DNA of 64,000 bases from assembly GCF_020509005.1 (NCBI RefSeq), contig NC_063015.1:5132501-5196500 (forward strand). Direction: 5' to 3'. The notes below the pieces were generated by a model. That model searched no databases. It had not been told where the DNA came from and was given only the letters and a program-made list of their open reading frames with translations. The translations under genes were made by a program, and so were the position numbers. This document shows positions 21,994 to 32,412 of the stretch, piece by piece. The stretch is from Fulvia fulva. Taxonomy: Eukaryota; Ascomycota; Dothideomycetes; Mycosphaerellales; Mycosphaerellaceae. How positions within the stretch are numbered: position 1 is the stretch's first letter; every line of letters starts with the position of its first letter.

Positions 21994-23530
21994 TCAGTAA
22001 CCATGGTGGATGCCGCCTCCATTCCACTGGCCCTTGACCTTGGGCACCTCCAGCCCGGCAAGTGTCATGTTGATTCTGTGCAGCCGCAACAGCAGTGTCC
22101 GCTCCACCTCTTCTGCAGTCTGCTTCGCGTCCTGGTGTGCAGCTTGTCGTGCCTCTTGACGTGGTGCCTTGAGCACACCATTGACCACGTCGAGTCGTGC
22201 GTCGAGTATGCCGCTGTCGATCATGAGGAGCACTTCTGCCTCCATCGCTTCTGCTGTGTTCGGGTTCGGTGGGAAGGTGCATGCGAGCGAGGCGAGGCTG
22301 ACCTCCGAGAAGGATGAGAAGTAGGCGGTGATGCTGCGCTCGCGGATCTTGGCCATGAGTCGATCGACGTGCGAGCCCAAGACGCTGGCACTAGGAGCTC
22401 CGAGGAAGACGTCGAGGGTCCAGTCGCTGTAGTAGCGTCGTAGCGTCTCGATGCAGGACTGGTACTTGGCGGTGGTGTAGAGGGTGATGGCTTTGCGCAT
22501 GTGCGGCTCTTGTTCGAGGAATGCGCGGAATGGGCCACCGAGAACCTGGTCGTTGAGCTCGTCGCGGCTCATGGTCGCCAGTGCGCAGAGACCGCCATAG
22601 ATGGCCACATCGTTGGCGCTTGCGACTGAGCGCTCGAGATCTGAGCCGAGAACAGGACCCATGTTATGGTAGTCGAACGAGGCCTGGAGGAAGGTCTTCG
22701 CCGCTGTCGCATACTCTCCCTGGGCCATGCTCGCCAGACCCGACATGACGTAGGAGATGGGCGTCAACTTGCTCTGTTCTTCCTCCTTCACACCGCCGCC
22801 GCGAAGTCTACTCGCGTTGATGATTATGTTGTTGTAGTGCGTGCTGGCCGAGCCTCCAGATTGTGACGTGGTGACAGCCTGCAGGAATGAAGTGTAAATG
22901 AGACGCAAGTTCATGGCCATCATGTGTGTCGGCGTCGTGCAAAAGTCACGCATCTTGCCGAAGTGCTGGTAGGCGGCGTTGTAACCGGCGCTATTCACTG
23001 ATTGCGGACTGCTCGGATCTGGAATGGGGCCGCCAGTGAGCAAGAGATGTGTCGCCAGATCTTCCTGGCCCATGCGGATGCTCTCACGGATGAGATTGTT
23101 CTTGTATCCCCTCAGCTCGCCCTCCAGCCGTGCGGACTCGCGTCTGTTCTCCTCATCTTTCCGTGTCGCCCATTCGGTGTCTACCTTGGCCAAATCCTGT
23201 AGGTCGAGGTTACTTGCGAGGTCCAAGAGGCGGTGGTAGAGTTGGAGGTCCTTGCCATTTTTCGCATGGCCGATGGCGAGGGCGAGCGCTTGTCGGGAGA
23301 GTGATGGGCAGTGTGTGGCGATGTGTGCGAGGCGAAGTGGGAGGAGAGGCCCTGGCTATGTCAGTAGACGTTGTAACATGCGATCCAAGAATACATTTAC
23401 CTTGGTAGTTGCTGGCGTATGTCTCGAGGTCGAATGTCGGCAATGGCAGGTTCGCTGTCGCCACGTTAGCTGGGACCTAAGCACGTTACCGATTAGCAGA
23501 CGACATACCTGTACTGACTCTGCGCGCCAT
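21994..23530 (-). CDS. csn1: COP9 signalosome subunit 1
   Basis: Proposed exons 23530-23509, 23469-23401 and 23351-21994, with introns of 39 and 49 nt, total 1449 nt and 482 aa. Exon 2 begins with the CSN1-like NLPLPTFDLETYASNY, and exon 3 continues GPLLPLRLAHIATHCP into an RPN7 helical-repeat domain (about 60-270) and a PCI winged-helix domain (about 280-420, including LDARLDVVNGVLKA and a helical C-terminus). CSN1 is the scaffold subunit of the COP9 signalosome, which removes Nedd8 from cullins; in Aspergillus the complex controls development and secondary metabolism. The alternative, proteasome Rpn7, is less likely because of the N-terminal motif. The first 39-nt intron is short for the window and is the weakest part of the model; the frame agrees at every joint. 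Confidence 0.88.
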
Positions 23531-24410
23531 GTTGGCTTAGTTGTGTTGATGAGATGTGCGGACAAACGAGAAGTGGTGGAGCTCTCTGCAGGTGGTGCCT
23601 GTCGCGCGAAGTCAGACTGGAGCTTGGAAAGCATGCAGGTGACGCGGGGCAACGCGATCCCTGCAGCCCTCCGGTACATGTACATGTATCAAAACTCACT
23701 CTTCACGTGCATCTGCAACAGATCTTACAAGCCTGAGCAGATTGGTGAGGGTGTCGTCGGGCGGACAAGTCGTCGTGTTATCGCTCACAGGGAGCATGTT
23801 ACGAAGCAGGAATGCCGTCAATTTGCTGTAGGGTCGAGTCTCGAGGCAGTATAGTGCACTTGCGCCGGTGTCCACGGTGCCATAGGATGCATTGCAGCAT
23901 GGTCAGGGGAATCATGGCCGGAGAAATGGATTCAGAGAGCTGAAGAACTACATGTACCGTCTAGACACCGCTTTCTCCTGCCCTCGACGACTTTGCGACA
24001 TGTTCGCGACAGACCACCGGCTACCCATATGCTCGACTTCGGCCAAGACGACATCCTGCACTTCCCTCCCGAGAGCCACGGCCATCAACTCTGTAGCCAG
24101 CTGAGGACAATATCAAGATCCTTCGCAAACTGTGAGACACGCTTCTATGTGCCGGAAGCGACGACTGGAGGGTGGTCTATCCGTCTGTCTCGCAATGTGC
24201 TATCAGTCGGATGCGCGATGGCTCGCACATACTCGAGGCATTTCCAAAGCCTCCGGAGCCGAGTTTATGCCATGGGAGAGGAGCTGCGCTATGGCACCGA
24301 GAATGGCCCTCAGACCCAAAGCCCGTGACCCAGCAGCCTCCGTCGAGAGTCTTGCGACCAACTGCTGGGCTTGACAAGATCGCCAATAATAGACATGAAC
24401 ATGCAATGCC
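23531..24410. other. Intergenic region, nothing supported
   Basis: About 880 bp upstream of CSN1. It contains ACATGTA-type palindromes (about 23675-23690 and 23950) but no gene that I can support. Open frames at 23892-24374 lack motifs. Confidence 0.4.
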
Positions 24411-24851
24411 TCAGAACCCGATGACATCCGCACCACTCAAGCCTTCATGCCTCACTGGCACCCACTTCCCAGGCCTCATATACTGGCATGCCAGTACACA
24501 CACGACCTTTGTTACAATCCCGGGATACACACCAGAAACAGCAATATTGAACAAAGTCTCCGCCGTGCCCATCTTGTCATTCACCACAGCACTAATATCC
24601 GCCACCTGGAGAGAGAAGTTTGGGTTCTTCTTCGCAAACATCTTCCACGTGTCAAGCCACTCGTCCAGGGTTACATGTGTGCTTCCACCTTCTGTTGGTC
24701 GAGTCATCGATCTCGGCTTGATCATGAAGGTCGGCGCCACGAAAGACCATCTCGACGCTGTCCAGTCCCGGTCATTGATGGCTTCAACCAGCTGATGTGT
24801 GAGACCTTCAATCTCTTCGACAATAGCCGCCTGGTTTAGTGTGCTTTGCAT
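24411..24851 (-). CDS. NTF2-like/SnoaL-like small protein
   Basis: Single exon, 146 aa, ATG at 24851. The pattern of an N-terminal helix (VEEIEGLTHQLVEAINDRDW), a segment with WSFVAPTFMIKP, a helix (LDEWLDTWKMFAKKNP) and then alternating beta-strands (FSLQVADISAVVND, ETLFNIAVSGVYPG) fits the cone-shaped NTF2-like fold used by SnoaL cyclases, dehydratases and many small fungal proteins. No catalytic residues can be assigned. It is divergent to the enoyl-CoA hydratase gene. Fold assignment is by eye; function unknown. Confidence 0.6.
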   Translation of the reverse strand: MQSTLNQAAIVEEIEGLTHQLVEAINDRDWTASRWSFVAPTFMIKPRSMTRPTEGGSTHVTLDEWLDTWKMFAKKNPNFSLQVADISAVVNDKMGTAETLFNIAVSGVYPGIVTKVVCVLACQYMRPGKWVPVRHEGLSGADVIGF

Positions 24852-25413
24852 GGCATCCAGGTGAGCAAAGTCATATTCTTTCGTTCTCCTCTTGGCGGTC
24901 TCAGCTCGTCACGACTGTGAACCGGACCTCCTGCTATGGCCTGACTTTTCTTTGACGGGCACCTTCCCATCAAAGGCCAGAATGTTGCGGCCAGATAGTG
25001 TCGTCTGCAGATGTTGACTATCGAAGCTTATATGCTCGATGAGGCAGGTCAAGTGCACGAGAACATCAATTCTTGTAGTTTGCCGCATCATCGAAGGTTG
25101 GTGGAGCTGTGGTGGGTCCGCCCAGAAGCTGGGTCTTCGACATGTTGTTGAGCCATTTTGAAGTCACTTAAGCCAGGCTGGGGTATCATACTATTGCTAC
25201 GATTGCAACATCATTGTTGTCAGTATGCTCATATTGATGCAGAGCGTCATCAAGAGGAAGAAGGTGAAACGAGAAGGAACAGAAATTGACTTTCACATTG
25301 AACCCCACTTCCTCGGCTGTCTCCTGGAGCGACAGCAGAGCAACATCACCATGTCCTAAACGACCATTGAATCCACCATCTCGAGTCTTGGAGTGGCCAT
25401 CAAAGAGCACACG
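24852..25413. promoter_or_regulatory. Divergent promoter, NTF2-like / enoyl-CoA hydratase
   Basis: 560 bp between two divergent ATGs. No gene seen. The frame of the hydratase is open upstream to a GTG at 25393, but the first ATG is at 25414. Confidence 0.4.
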
Positions 25414-26327
25414 ATGTCGCCATCCAAATCCCAACCACCACCTTGCGATGGCGTGGAAGTCACATTCCCAGAAGCAAACATCATGCTTGTCACACTCTCC
25501 CGGGCGAAGCAGATGAACTCCATCACGCACACCATGAACTGGCAGATCGAGAACCTCTTCGACTGGTACGACAATCACCCTTCGCTACGTGTGGCAGTCA
25601 TCACCGGCTCTGGCGCGAAAGCTTTCTGCGCCGGCTCAGATCTGAAAGAGATTGAGCAAGCACAGCAAGCAAAGCTCGGCTTCCAGGATCCAAAGAAGTC
25701 TGAGATATGGCTGCATGAGCATCCCAAGGGTGGCTTTGCTGGCGTGAGCAGGAGGAAGGGGAAGAAACCGATGCTGGCGGCTGTGAACGGATTGGCATTG
25801 GGTGGCGGGTTTGAGATTGTGTTGAACAGGTATGCGGTCAATGCCTGGAAGGAGAGGTGCTTTTGTACTGATTTCGAACCCGTAGTGACATCGCCATCGC
25901 ATCTCCAAACGCCCAATTCGGTCTCCCAGAAGCTCAAGTCGGCGTCTATGCATACGGCGGAGGTCTACCGAGACTCGTCCGCAATCTTGGTATGCAAGCA
26001 GCCAGCGACATCGCCCTGACTGGACGTCGCCTCTCAGCACGAGAAGCACTGGACCTTCATCTCATACAAGGCATTGCGAAATCCCCCGAGACTGTTCTTG
26101 AGGAAACAATGGCAAAGGCCAGACAAATCGCCGCTGTCTCACCAGATGGCATAATCGTCACCCGGGCAGCATTACGGGAAGCATGGGAGACGGGAAGTGT
26201 TGAGAGAGCTTTTCAAATCACACATGAGAACTACTACGACAAGCTGATGAAGAGTGAGAACTCCGTTGAAGGATTGTCTGCATTTCGAGAGAAGAGGAAG
26301 CCGGATTGGCGAACTGCGAAGCTCTGA
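25414..26327 (+). CDS. Enoyl-CoA hydratase/isomerase (crotonase family)
   Basis: Two exons, 25414-25829 and 25886-26327, with a 56-nt intron (GTATGC to CGTAG, TACTGAT branch); 285 aa. The oxyanion-hole motifs are AFCAGSDLKE (about 70-79) and NGLALGGGFE (125-134). After the intron comes SDIAIASPNAQFGLPEAQVG, whose Glu sits at the usual second acidic position, then GRRLSAREALDLHLI. The first catalytic Glu of true hydratases is not obvious, so isomerase or other crotonase chemistry is possible. No clear mitochondrial presequence or peroxisomal SKL end (it ends TAKL). It probably acts in fatty- or amino-acid-derived CoA ester breakdown. The DUF3237 gene follows on the same strand. Confidence 0.88.
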
Positions 26328-26572
26328 CCCATGCGTTGATTAGTAGTATGAGGCTGACAGTTCATGTTGGGCAAGGTATCCTTGGCGCTGGCTGACAGGC
26401 ACTACATGTACTTCAGGAACGGGGCGACAAAGCTCCAAATGGTGATGTTTTCGCTTTCCAGAACAGGCAATGCTCTAGACTTAGAGCTGGAAATACATGT
26501 ACACATTTACCCCTCGCTCCCTTCACGGTGTTTTCCATTCGCACGTTGACCATTCCTTACCCACCAGTCACA

Positions 26573-27136
26573 ATGCCACCAGCACTCGAACACTGCTTCA
26601 CCCTCCGCGGCTACTTCTCACCCGAACATGCCATCCAAGTGAACACAATAAAAGGCGGACCGCAACGCATGTCTGTCCCCGTCCAAAGCGGCTTCCTGCG
26701 AGGAAGTGGTATTGAAGCAGAAATCATCCCAGGAAGAGCGGATTGGCCTTTGGTAGGACCTACCACCTAGTGCCGTGCGTGCACTTTTCCATGATGCTGA
26801 CTCCTAACCTCCTAGCTCGACCCGACAAACAATACCCTCCACATTGATGCTCGGCTCAACCTCAAGACGACATCCGGTGAAGCCATCTACATTCAGTATG
26901 CGGGTGTGCTCAAAGCGGATGAGAAGAGCGCACCGCATCTGGCGACGGAGCCAGGTGCGAAGAGTACCGAGTATGGTGATCATGAGTGGTTTGTAAATCC
27001 TGTGGTAGAGACAAGTGAGATAGAGTTGAAGTGGGTGGAGAGCGCCAGTTTTGTTGCGGAGGGCAGGTGGATTGAGGAGGAGGGGAGGAGGGGAATTGAG
27101 TATGAAATCTATCGAGTTAGGGCAAGTCGGAAGTGA
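26573..27136 (+). CDS. DUF3237 family protein
   Basis: Two exons, 26573-26752 and 26816-27136, with a 63-nt intron (GTAGGA to CCTAG, GCTGAC and CTAAC before the acceptor); 166 aa. Family features are a first strand after MPPALEHCFTLRG, the PGRADWPL segment, and after the intron TLHIDARLNLKTTSGEAIYIQYAG, then a strand-rich C-terminal half ending YEIYRVRASRK. DUF3237 proteins are small beta-barrel-like proteins of unknown biochemistry, common in fungi and actinobacteria. It lies 245 bp after the crotonase gene and converges on the S28 peptidase with an 86-bp gap. No targeting signal. Confidence 0.8.
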
Positions 27137-27222
27137 GGAAGCGTGGGTTGAGTGCGAGGAGAGTGGGGATGCTTTCGATGCGAGTGCGTATCTCTTCATT
27201 AGATCTGCAGCTACAGGCTGCT

Positions 27223-28893
27223 CTATGCTGTGAAGCAATGCTTCTTCGGGTACTGCTTCACCCATGCTGCAAGCTGTGCAATGATTCTATCCTGTACAGC
27301 CTTGACGCCGGAATTCACTGCTCCGTTCTGTGTGATTAGGTCGCTGGTGTGGTAGCCACCAGGCACGATCTCGACCGGTACCTGCTCGGTGCTTTCGAGT
27401 GGTCCGCCAGGTCGAAGATCTGCGGAGACACCACACTCTCTCCATGGATCGTTGTCGCCGTTGACGTAGATCAGACGGGTGGTGTTGTCGATGTTCCAGC
27501 CTCCGGTGTATGCGTTGACTTGTTCTTCTGTTTTGCCTTCGGCGATGCCGTATGTCTCGCCGTTCGGTCCTGGGGGAAAGTAAAGACCACATTGACGGAT
27601 CCAGTACTCGGGTGTCACCAGACGAGAGACGATACTTGGTCGGCCTTCTGGAGCTCCGGTCTGCCAGTATGCGAATGACTCGTTGCAAGTCATCCACACC
27701 CATTGCCTGTCGACGACGTTGCTCAAAGTGGTGTCCGTGTACAGAGGACTGGTGGCGTTGTAGCTGTCAAGGCACGCTGTGTTGTTGGTGCTGTTAAACT
27801 CTGCGTATCCATACGCGGAGCAGTACGTTGGCAGCTCTGTCTCGACCCACCATTTGGCATAGCCCTCGAGTGCTTTTTCCACACCAACACCATCTGGACC
27901 AGCTACGGCACTTCCGGTCTTGTTGACAGAGTCCTCGACGTAGTCGCACCAGGTGAAGAAGCCAGTGTTGGTGTAGAATTGGTTGCCTTGCCACAACCAT
28001 GGTCCATTCTCAAGAGCGGCCATAAAGTCGTCATTGTGCTCGACCGTCTCCAGACCGAACTTCGCCTTCAAGTCGTGGACTTCCTGGTCAGAACCGTGCA
28101 TCAAGATGTCGTCCATGTGATCAATGACGAGCGAGACGTCCTTCGAGCAGTTCTGTGGCATTCCTTCTTGCACTGGTTTGAAGTATCCCCAGTAGTCCGA
28201 AACAGCTTCGACAGGCGCACTTGAAGCGTGATACGCCCAGAGAGTGCCCGGCTCGACACTTGCCAGCCATGCCGATAAGGCACCGGAGTAGCTACCGCCC
28301 ATCGTGACCCAAGGCACATCTTTAGCATTGCTGCTGGCATGCTTGGCGAAAGGTAGCTTGACGTTATTGGCGAAGTATGTCATGTCTTTGAGTGCATTGT
28401 CCAATGTGAGGTACTTCATGTTCTCGGTCGTCAAGTCAGCGAAAGGTGAAGAGACGCCCCAGTACCGATGCTCCAAAACGATCGTGGCTGCCCCAATCTC
28501 CTCTGCTAGGAGACCAGTGGTCCTGTTCGTCGACAGATAGCTGTAATATCTCGTAGCATTGACCTCGCCAGGCGTGAACAAGATGACCGGAGATCCTGGG
28601 CCCTTCCAGTAACGGTCGTCATAGAAGTAGAACTGCGAGAACGTGCCAAGCTCTGGGTTGTTGTGATCAATGAGTTGCTCAAATGTCGCATTTTGCGTTC
28701 CGTAAGCTGGAGGCTCGCCACCTGGCATGTGTTGACATGATCCGCCCCATCCTCCGTGCGGATATCCTCCGTTCCAATCCCAGTCGTGGTCGTGACCCCA
28801 GCTGCCATGGCCATGACCGTGGTCGCCACCATGTCCGCCATAGCTTTGCGAGCTCGCCAGTACCGCGCTGGCGAGCAGCACAATGGTTTTCAT
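27223..28893 (-). CDS. Secreted serine peptidase, family S28
   Basis: Single exon, 556 aa, ATG at 28893. Signal peptide about 1-17. Residues ~19-50 form an unusual Gly/His/Asp/Trp-rich tract (HGGDHGHGHG, GHDHDWDW). The S28 (prolyl carboxypeptidase/Pro-X) domain then follows: FEQLIDHNNPELGTFSQFYF, VLEHRYWGVSSPF, nucleophile S201 in MGGSYSGAL, Asp in NGDNDPW (D482) and His in PGGYHTSD (H515). These enzymes cleave after Pro, often at acid pH; in fungi they are secreted for nutrition and can degrade proline-rich proteins. More than ten NxS/T sites support secretion. Confidence 0.93.
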   Translation of the reverse strand: MKTIVLLASAVLASSQSYGGHGGDHGHGHGSWGHDHDWDWNGGYPHGGWGGSCQHMPGGEPPAYGTQNATFEQLIDHNNPELGTFSQFYFYDDRYWKGPGSPVILFTPGEVNATRYYSYLSTNRTTGLLAEEIGAATIVLEHRYWGVSSPFADLTTENMKYLTLDNALKDMTYFANNVKLPFAKHASSNAKDVPWVTMGGSYSGALSAWLASVEPGTLWAYHASSAPVEAVSDYWGYFKPVQEGMPQNCSKDVSLVIDHMDDILMHGSDQEVHDLKAKFGLETVEHNDDFMAALENGPWLWQGNQFYTNTGFFTWCDYVEDSVNKTGSAVAGPDGVGVEKALEGYAKWWVETELPTYCSAYGYAEFNSTNNTACLDSYNATSPLYTDTTLSNVVDRQWVWMTCNESFAYWQTGAPEGRPSIVSRLVTPEYWIRQCGLYFPPGPNGETYGIAEGKTEEQVNAYTGGWNIDNTTRLIYVNGDNDPWRECGVSADLRPGGPLESTEQVPVEIVPGGYHTSDLITQNGAVNSGVKAVQDRIIAQLAAWVKQYPKKHCFTA

Positions 28894-29842
28894 GATTGGC
28901 TAGAATTGCCCTCTGCTTGGTATCGATGAGGGTTCCGGAGTTTTCGGAGTTGAAGCGGTTGGCAAGAATTCAAGACAAGCATACCCAAGCCATCAACGAG
29001 GCAGATCAAGCACTTAAGAAGGCTTCAGAAGTTGCATTGGCGATGCAACACGAATACGGACGGCACGTGCTGTGTCCTCTCATGGCCCCTCTGCGATGTT
29101 GCACGGCGTTGGTGGATCTCGCAGGATCTCCTGCCCAGTTGGAGGTATCGAATATGCTTGTCGAAGGTCCTTCCCGAAGTCGACAAGTGCGGCCGCTCAG
29201 TGGTGGAGATGTTCTGCCAAGGCGGGCTCGCTGCAACGCTGCTGTGAGACATGATTTGTGCGTGTACCAACCATCATTCGAGATACTCTTTCGATATGCA
29301 GGTTGCCATCTGTGATTGCAGGGAGAGCCGGTCGAACATATTGCTCGTCGTCAACCAAGATCCGAGCGGCATCTCAAAATCGGCCATGTCCGTTCAGTCA
29401 GTGGCGACGACAAAGGACCGCCACATCTCTTATGGAGCAATGCAGTGCGGCATGGCATCTCCCACAACTGCGAAGCAAGTCGAAGAGTCGAAGCACTTCT
29501 GTTGATGCCGCTGGTCCGCCTTGGAAGTGCTTGGCCTTGAACGTCGGGTTCGGCAGCACCGGATCTGAGCTCCGACGGGCGCAACATTGTCTTTTGAAGA
29601 CGTCTGCGACGACCAACATGTGATGAAGACGCAGTCGTGAGATGAAGGAGAGAAGGAAGAGGTGAGGTCGAAGTTTGTGCATCAAGGCTGACACAAGTAA
29701 GAACGCCATGTGGCATTGAGCTATGGAAGGTAACCTCATCGTCTTCATCGTTATTACGATCCTCTGAAAGTACTTCGGATAATGCAGGATGTCGAATCGA
29801 AGTCAAGAAATGCTGAAGAACATGCAAAAGCCGCCTCCAGGC
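28894..29842. other. Intergenic region with one weak open stretch
   Basis: Upstream of the S28 gene. The plus-strand stretch 28926-29060 would encode a short charged helical segment (ELKRLARIQDKHTQ) and might be an exon, but I cannot connect it to a credible gene. The rest shows overlapping frames without motifs. Confidence 0.35.
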
Positions 29843-31921
29843 TCAATCGTCATCCAGCGTAAGGTCAATGTCGACCCTTGGTGGCAGCGATGGGGTAGGA
29901 CACGCCATCTTCACAATCTCGTTCAGCCAGTCGGCAAAGAGGTGGGACAGGTACGTCTCCTTGCCAATGTCGAGGACTTCGCCGTCTGTCCTCGCTTCTT
30001 CGAGAGCGTCTTGCCAAGCTTTCTCGAGTTTTGTCGTATTCTGACATGTGCTGCAGCTGATAATATAGCGTACTTGCTCGTCTGTTGCTTCACCAGCCGA
30101 GAAGCGTTGGTTGTTGAACACCACGTTGGGCGGGTGTAAAGATCCATCTTCAATAGGCGGGCGCACGTGACCGATGGTTGGATGGCGACAGATCTGCCAA
30201 GAGCGTCCGCAGCTGCCAGGATGCCAGGATGCTTCGGACGAGAGCGAGTCATTCTGAGCCTCTGTTTTCATGATCTTGCGCTTTTTGTTCCTGCGCTCAC
30301 GGCGCGCCTGATCAAGGACTGATCCTGCCGATTCTTGAGAATTGTTCATCGCGGGATCTTGGGATGGCTGGTCGTCTCCTGCGCTTCCGCCGCGTGAAGC
30401 TGCTGGGTTGTCTCTCGCAGGTGCTTTGCCCTTGTCGATTCGTTGCCTACTATCAGCATCGATGGCGGCCGCATCATGACGTGCCGGCGAGCTTCCACCG
30501 TACCCAGAATCTTCGCTATCGCTGGAGTTGTAACCGTCATCTTCAATGTTGGCATGCTGCTCCAACTGCGTCGGATCCCACTCGCGCTCGCGCTTGAGGT
30601 CCTTGCGGATCTGCTCCTCGTAGAACTCTCGATCTGGCAAGTCATGTAAGTACATGTTCACAATGTCTGAAGAGTCCAGATACTCACAGTGATGATGATA
30701 CGTGCACTCTTGGCCCTTATTGAGATACTGGCAGCACGTGCAAGCGCCACTGAAGGATGTACTCAATGTGACGCACTTCGAGAATGGAACTTCAAGATTC
30801 TGACAGTTCGTGCATTTCACACGATGCGCCAAACCGACCATGTGAGCGTACAGAGCAGTCAGCTTGCCTGTGGTACCAGCATTGTAGGTCCTATGTAGCT
30901 CCTCAGCAAAGTAATCGCCGTTGAACTGAAGATATTGCCGCAGCGGCCGATTGAGAAACCGTGCCGCGCTGGGTATCTGACACTGGCCAGAAACGATTTC
31001 GTCTGTTTGCCATGCCCAGAAGCTGGCGGTATAGTCGGCTCCCGGCTCGGGCACAAAGTCAGGCTTGAGAATATCTCGTCTTTTCGCGGGATCCGGCCGG
31101 TGCTCCTGGTCGTGATGGCTCTTGAACGTCATTGGCCAGTTCCAGTGCGGGTGTTGCAGTACCAGGTCCTTTCTCGATTGTTTCAGTTCTTTGTCCGAGC
31201 TTCCATAGACTGGCTCGTGTGCTTGTTCGTACTTGCGAACCAGTCTGATGGCATCAGCAAGCTCCCACGTGTTGTGCCATGTTGTCTTCCATTCTACAAT
31301 GCGCTGCTGCTCACCAGTCGCTTCGTCAGCTGCACCGGTTGAGTATTGACAGACGGCGAAGTCTTGCCCATCGACCACCACCGTGACATCACCTCCTTCT
31401 CCGTGACGCAGGACAGCGGCAGGGTGCGTTGTCGCCGCCCATCGTACGAGATACCGCACGACACCACCATGTGTGAATTGCTTGTCCACAATCTGACACA
31501 CCTCCCACTCTCGGTCGTCTACGTCCCGATGTTGAGCCGGCACAGTTGATGACGGAGATGCTGTTCTTGAGGGACTTGCCGATCCACGTGAGTCTGGCTC
31601 CGACATCAAGACTTTCTCGGTGACAGGTCCTAGCCTCGGAGCGGGCCCGGCCTGGGCGTTCACGGCAGTGAAGCGTGGAACCGGTGGTGCTTCGCGGATG
31701 TGTCAGCCATGCAGCTCATGTCTTTTGCTGTCGGGTGTACCTTTTGCTGCTGTCCCAGCTGCAGCTTCGTCATCGGGGCTCGGGCAAGCTGCTCGATCGA
31801 CTCGCCGCTCAATCACATCCTTGGTCACATCAAGCTCGAGCTGCACATCGACCTCGCGTTGACGAAGTTGAGGTATAAGTGGGTGGCGAGCCTGCGATCT
31901 CCAAGGACTCAGTTCAGCCAT
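29843..31921 (-). CDS. Chromodomain-like protein with Cys-rich centre and SUMO-interacting tail
   Basis: The long frame has its first ATG at 31606, but a better model starts at ATG 31921 (exon 31921-31741), with a 51-nt intron 31740-31690 (GTACAC to GAAG, GGCTGAC branch) into exon 31689-29843; 675 aa in frame. Near residues 110-210 a chromodomain pattern appears in two parts: EWEVCQIVDKQ with YLVRW, then about 40 extra residues, then WHNTWELADAIRLVRKYEQ. The centre has a Cys cluster (CTNCQ, KCV, CTCCQYLNKGQECTYHHH) like the DUF3716 domain of filamentous fungi. Basic KKRK follows, and the extreme C-terminus VDIDLTLDDD resembles a SUMO-interacting motif. It is likely nuclear. A 54-nt in-frame candidate intron lies at 30687-30634. 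Domain calls are by eye. Confidence 0.7.
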
Positions 31922-32412
31922 GAGGGGCGCGCCTGGTGTTTGCTGTGTTGTATGTAGTCGGTCAGTTCAATGGTGAAGGACGCGTCGTGAGAACGCGTTC
32001 AGAGCCAAGACGTGAACTTCGCTCCAGTCATCCCAGGCGTCGACGGTTGGTTCAATCTGATTGGTTGGGTTTGTTAGCAAGCTCCATGGCACACGAGGCT
32101 CCCCCAGCAACCACGTTTTCGACAAGCATTGGCAATTTGAGGGCCCTGGCAGACTTTGCGGACACACCGCGCGAACCAGATCCGCTTGGCCGAATTCAAG
32201 AACGTTGTACTCTGACAGTGGTGCGGATGTCATCCAGAACTATGTCGTCTTGTGAGGTGGCTAGTGCGTGCGTAGCTTCACGTATTGTATTGAGATGATG
32301 AGCAGTAGCAGCAAAGCATATTGCCCTTGATACCGATCTCTCCAAGCCATTTTCAGATCTTGGGGTTCTAACATCTCCAGTGTGGTCAGCAGCTTGCCGA
32401 CCACCGGAATCG
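31922..32412. other. Divergent intergenic region
   Basis: Between the chromodomain-like gene (minus) and the next gene (plus). No gene supported; presumably both promoters. Confidence 0.4.
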
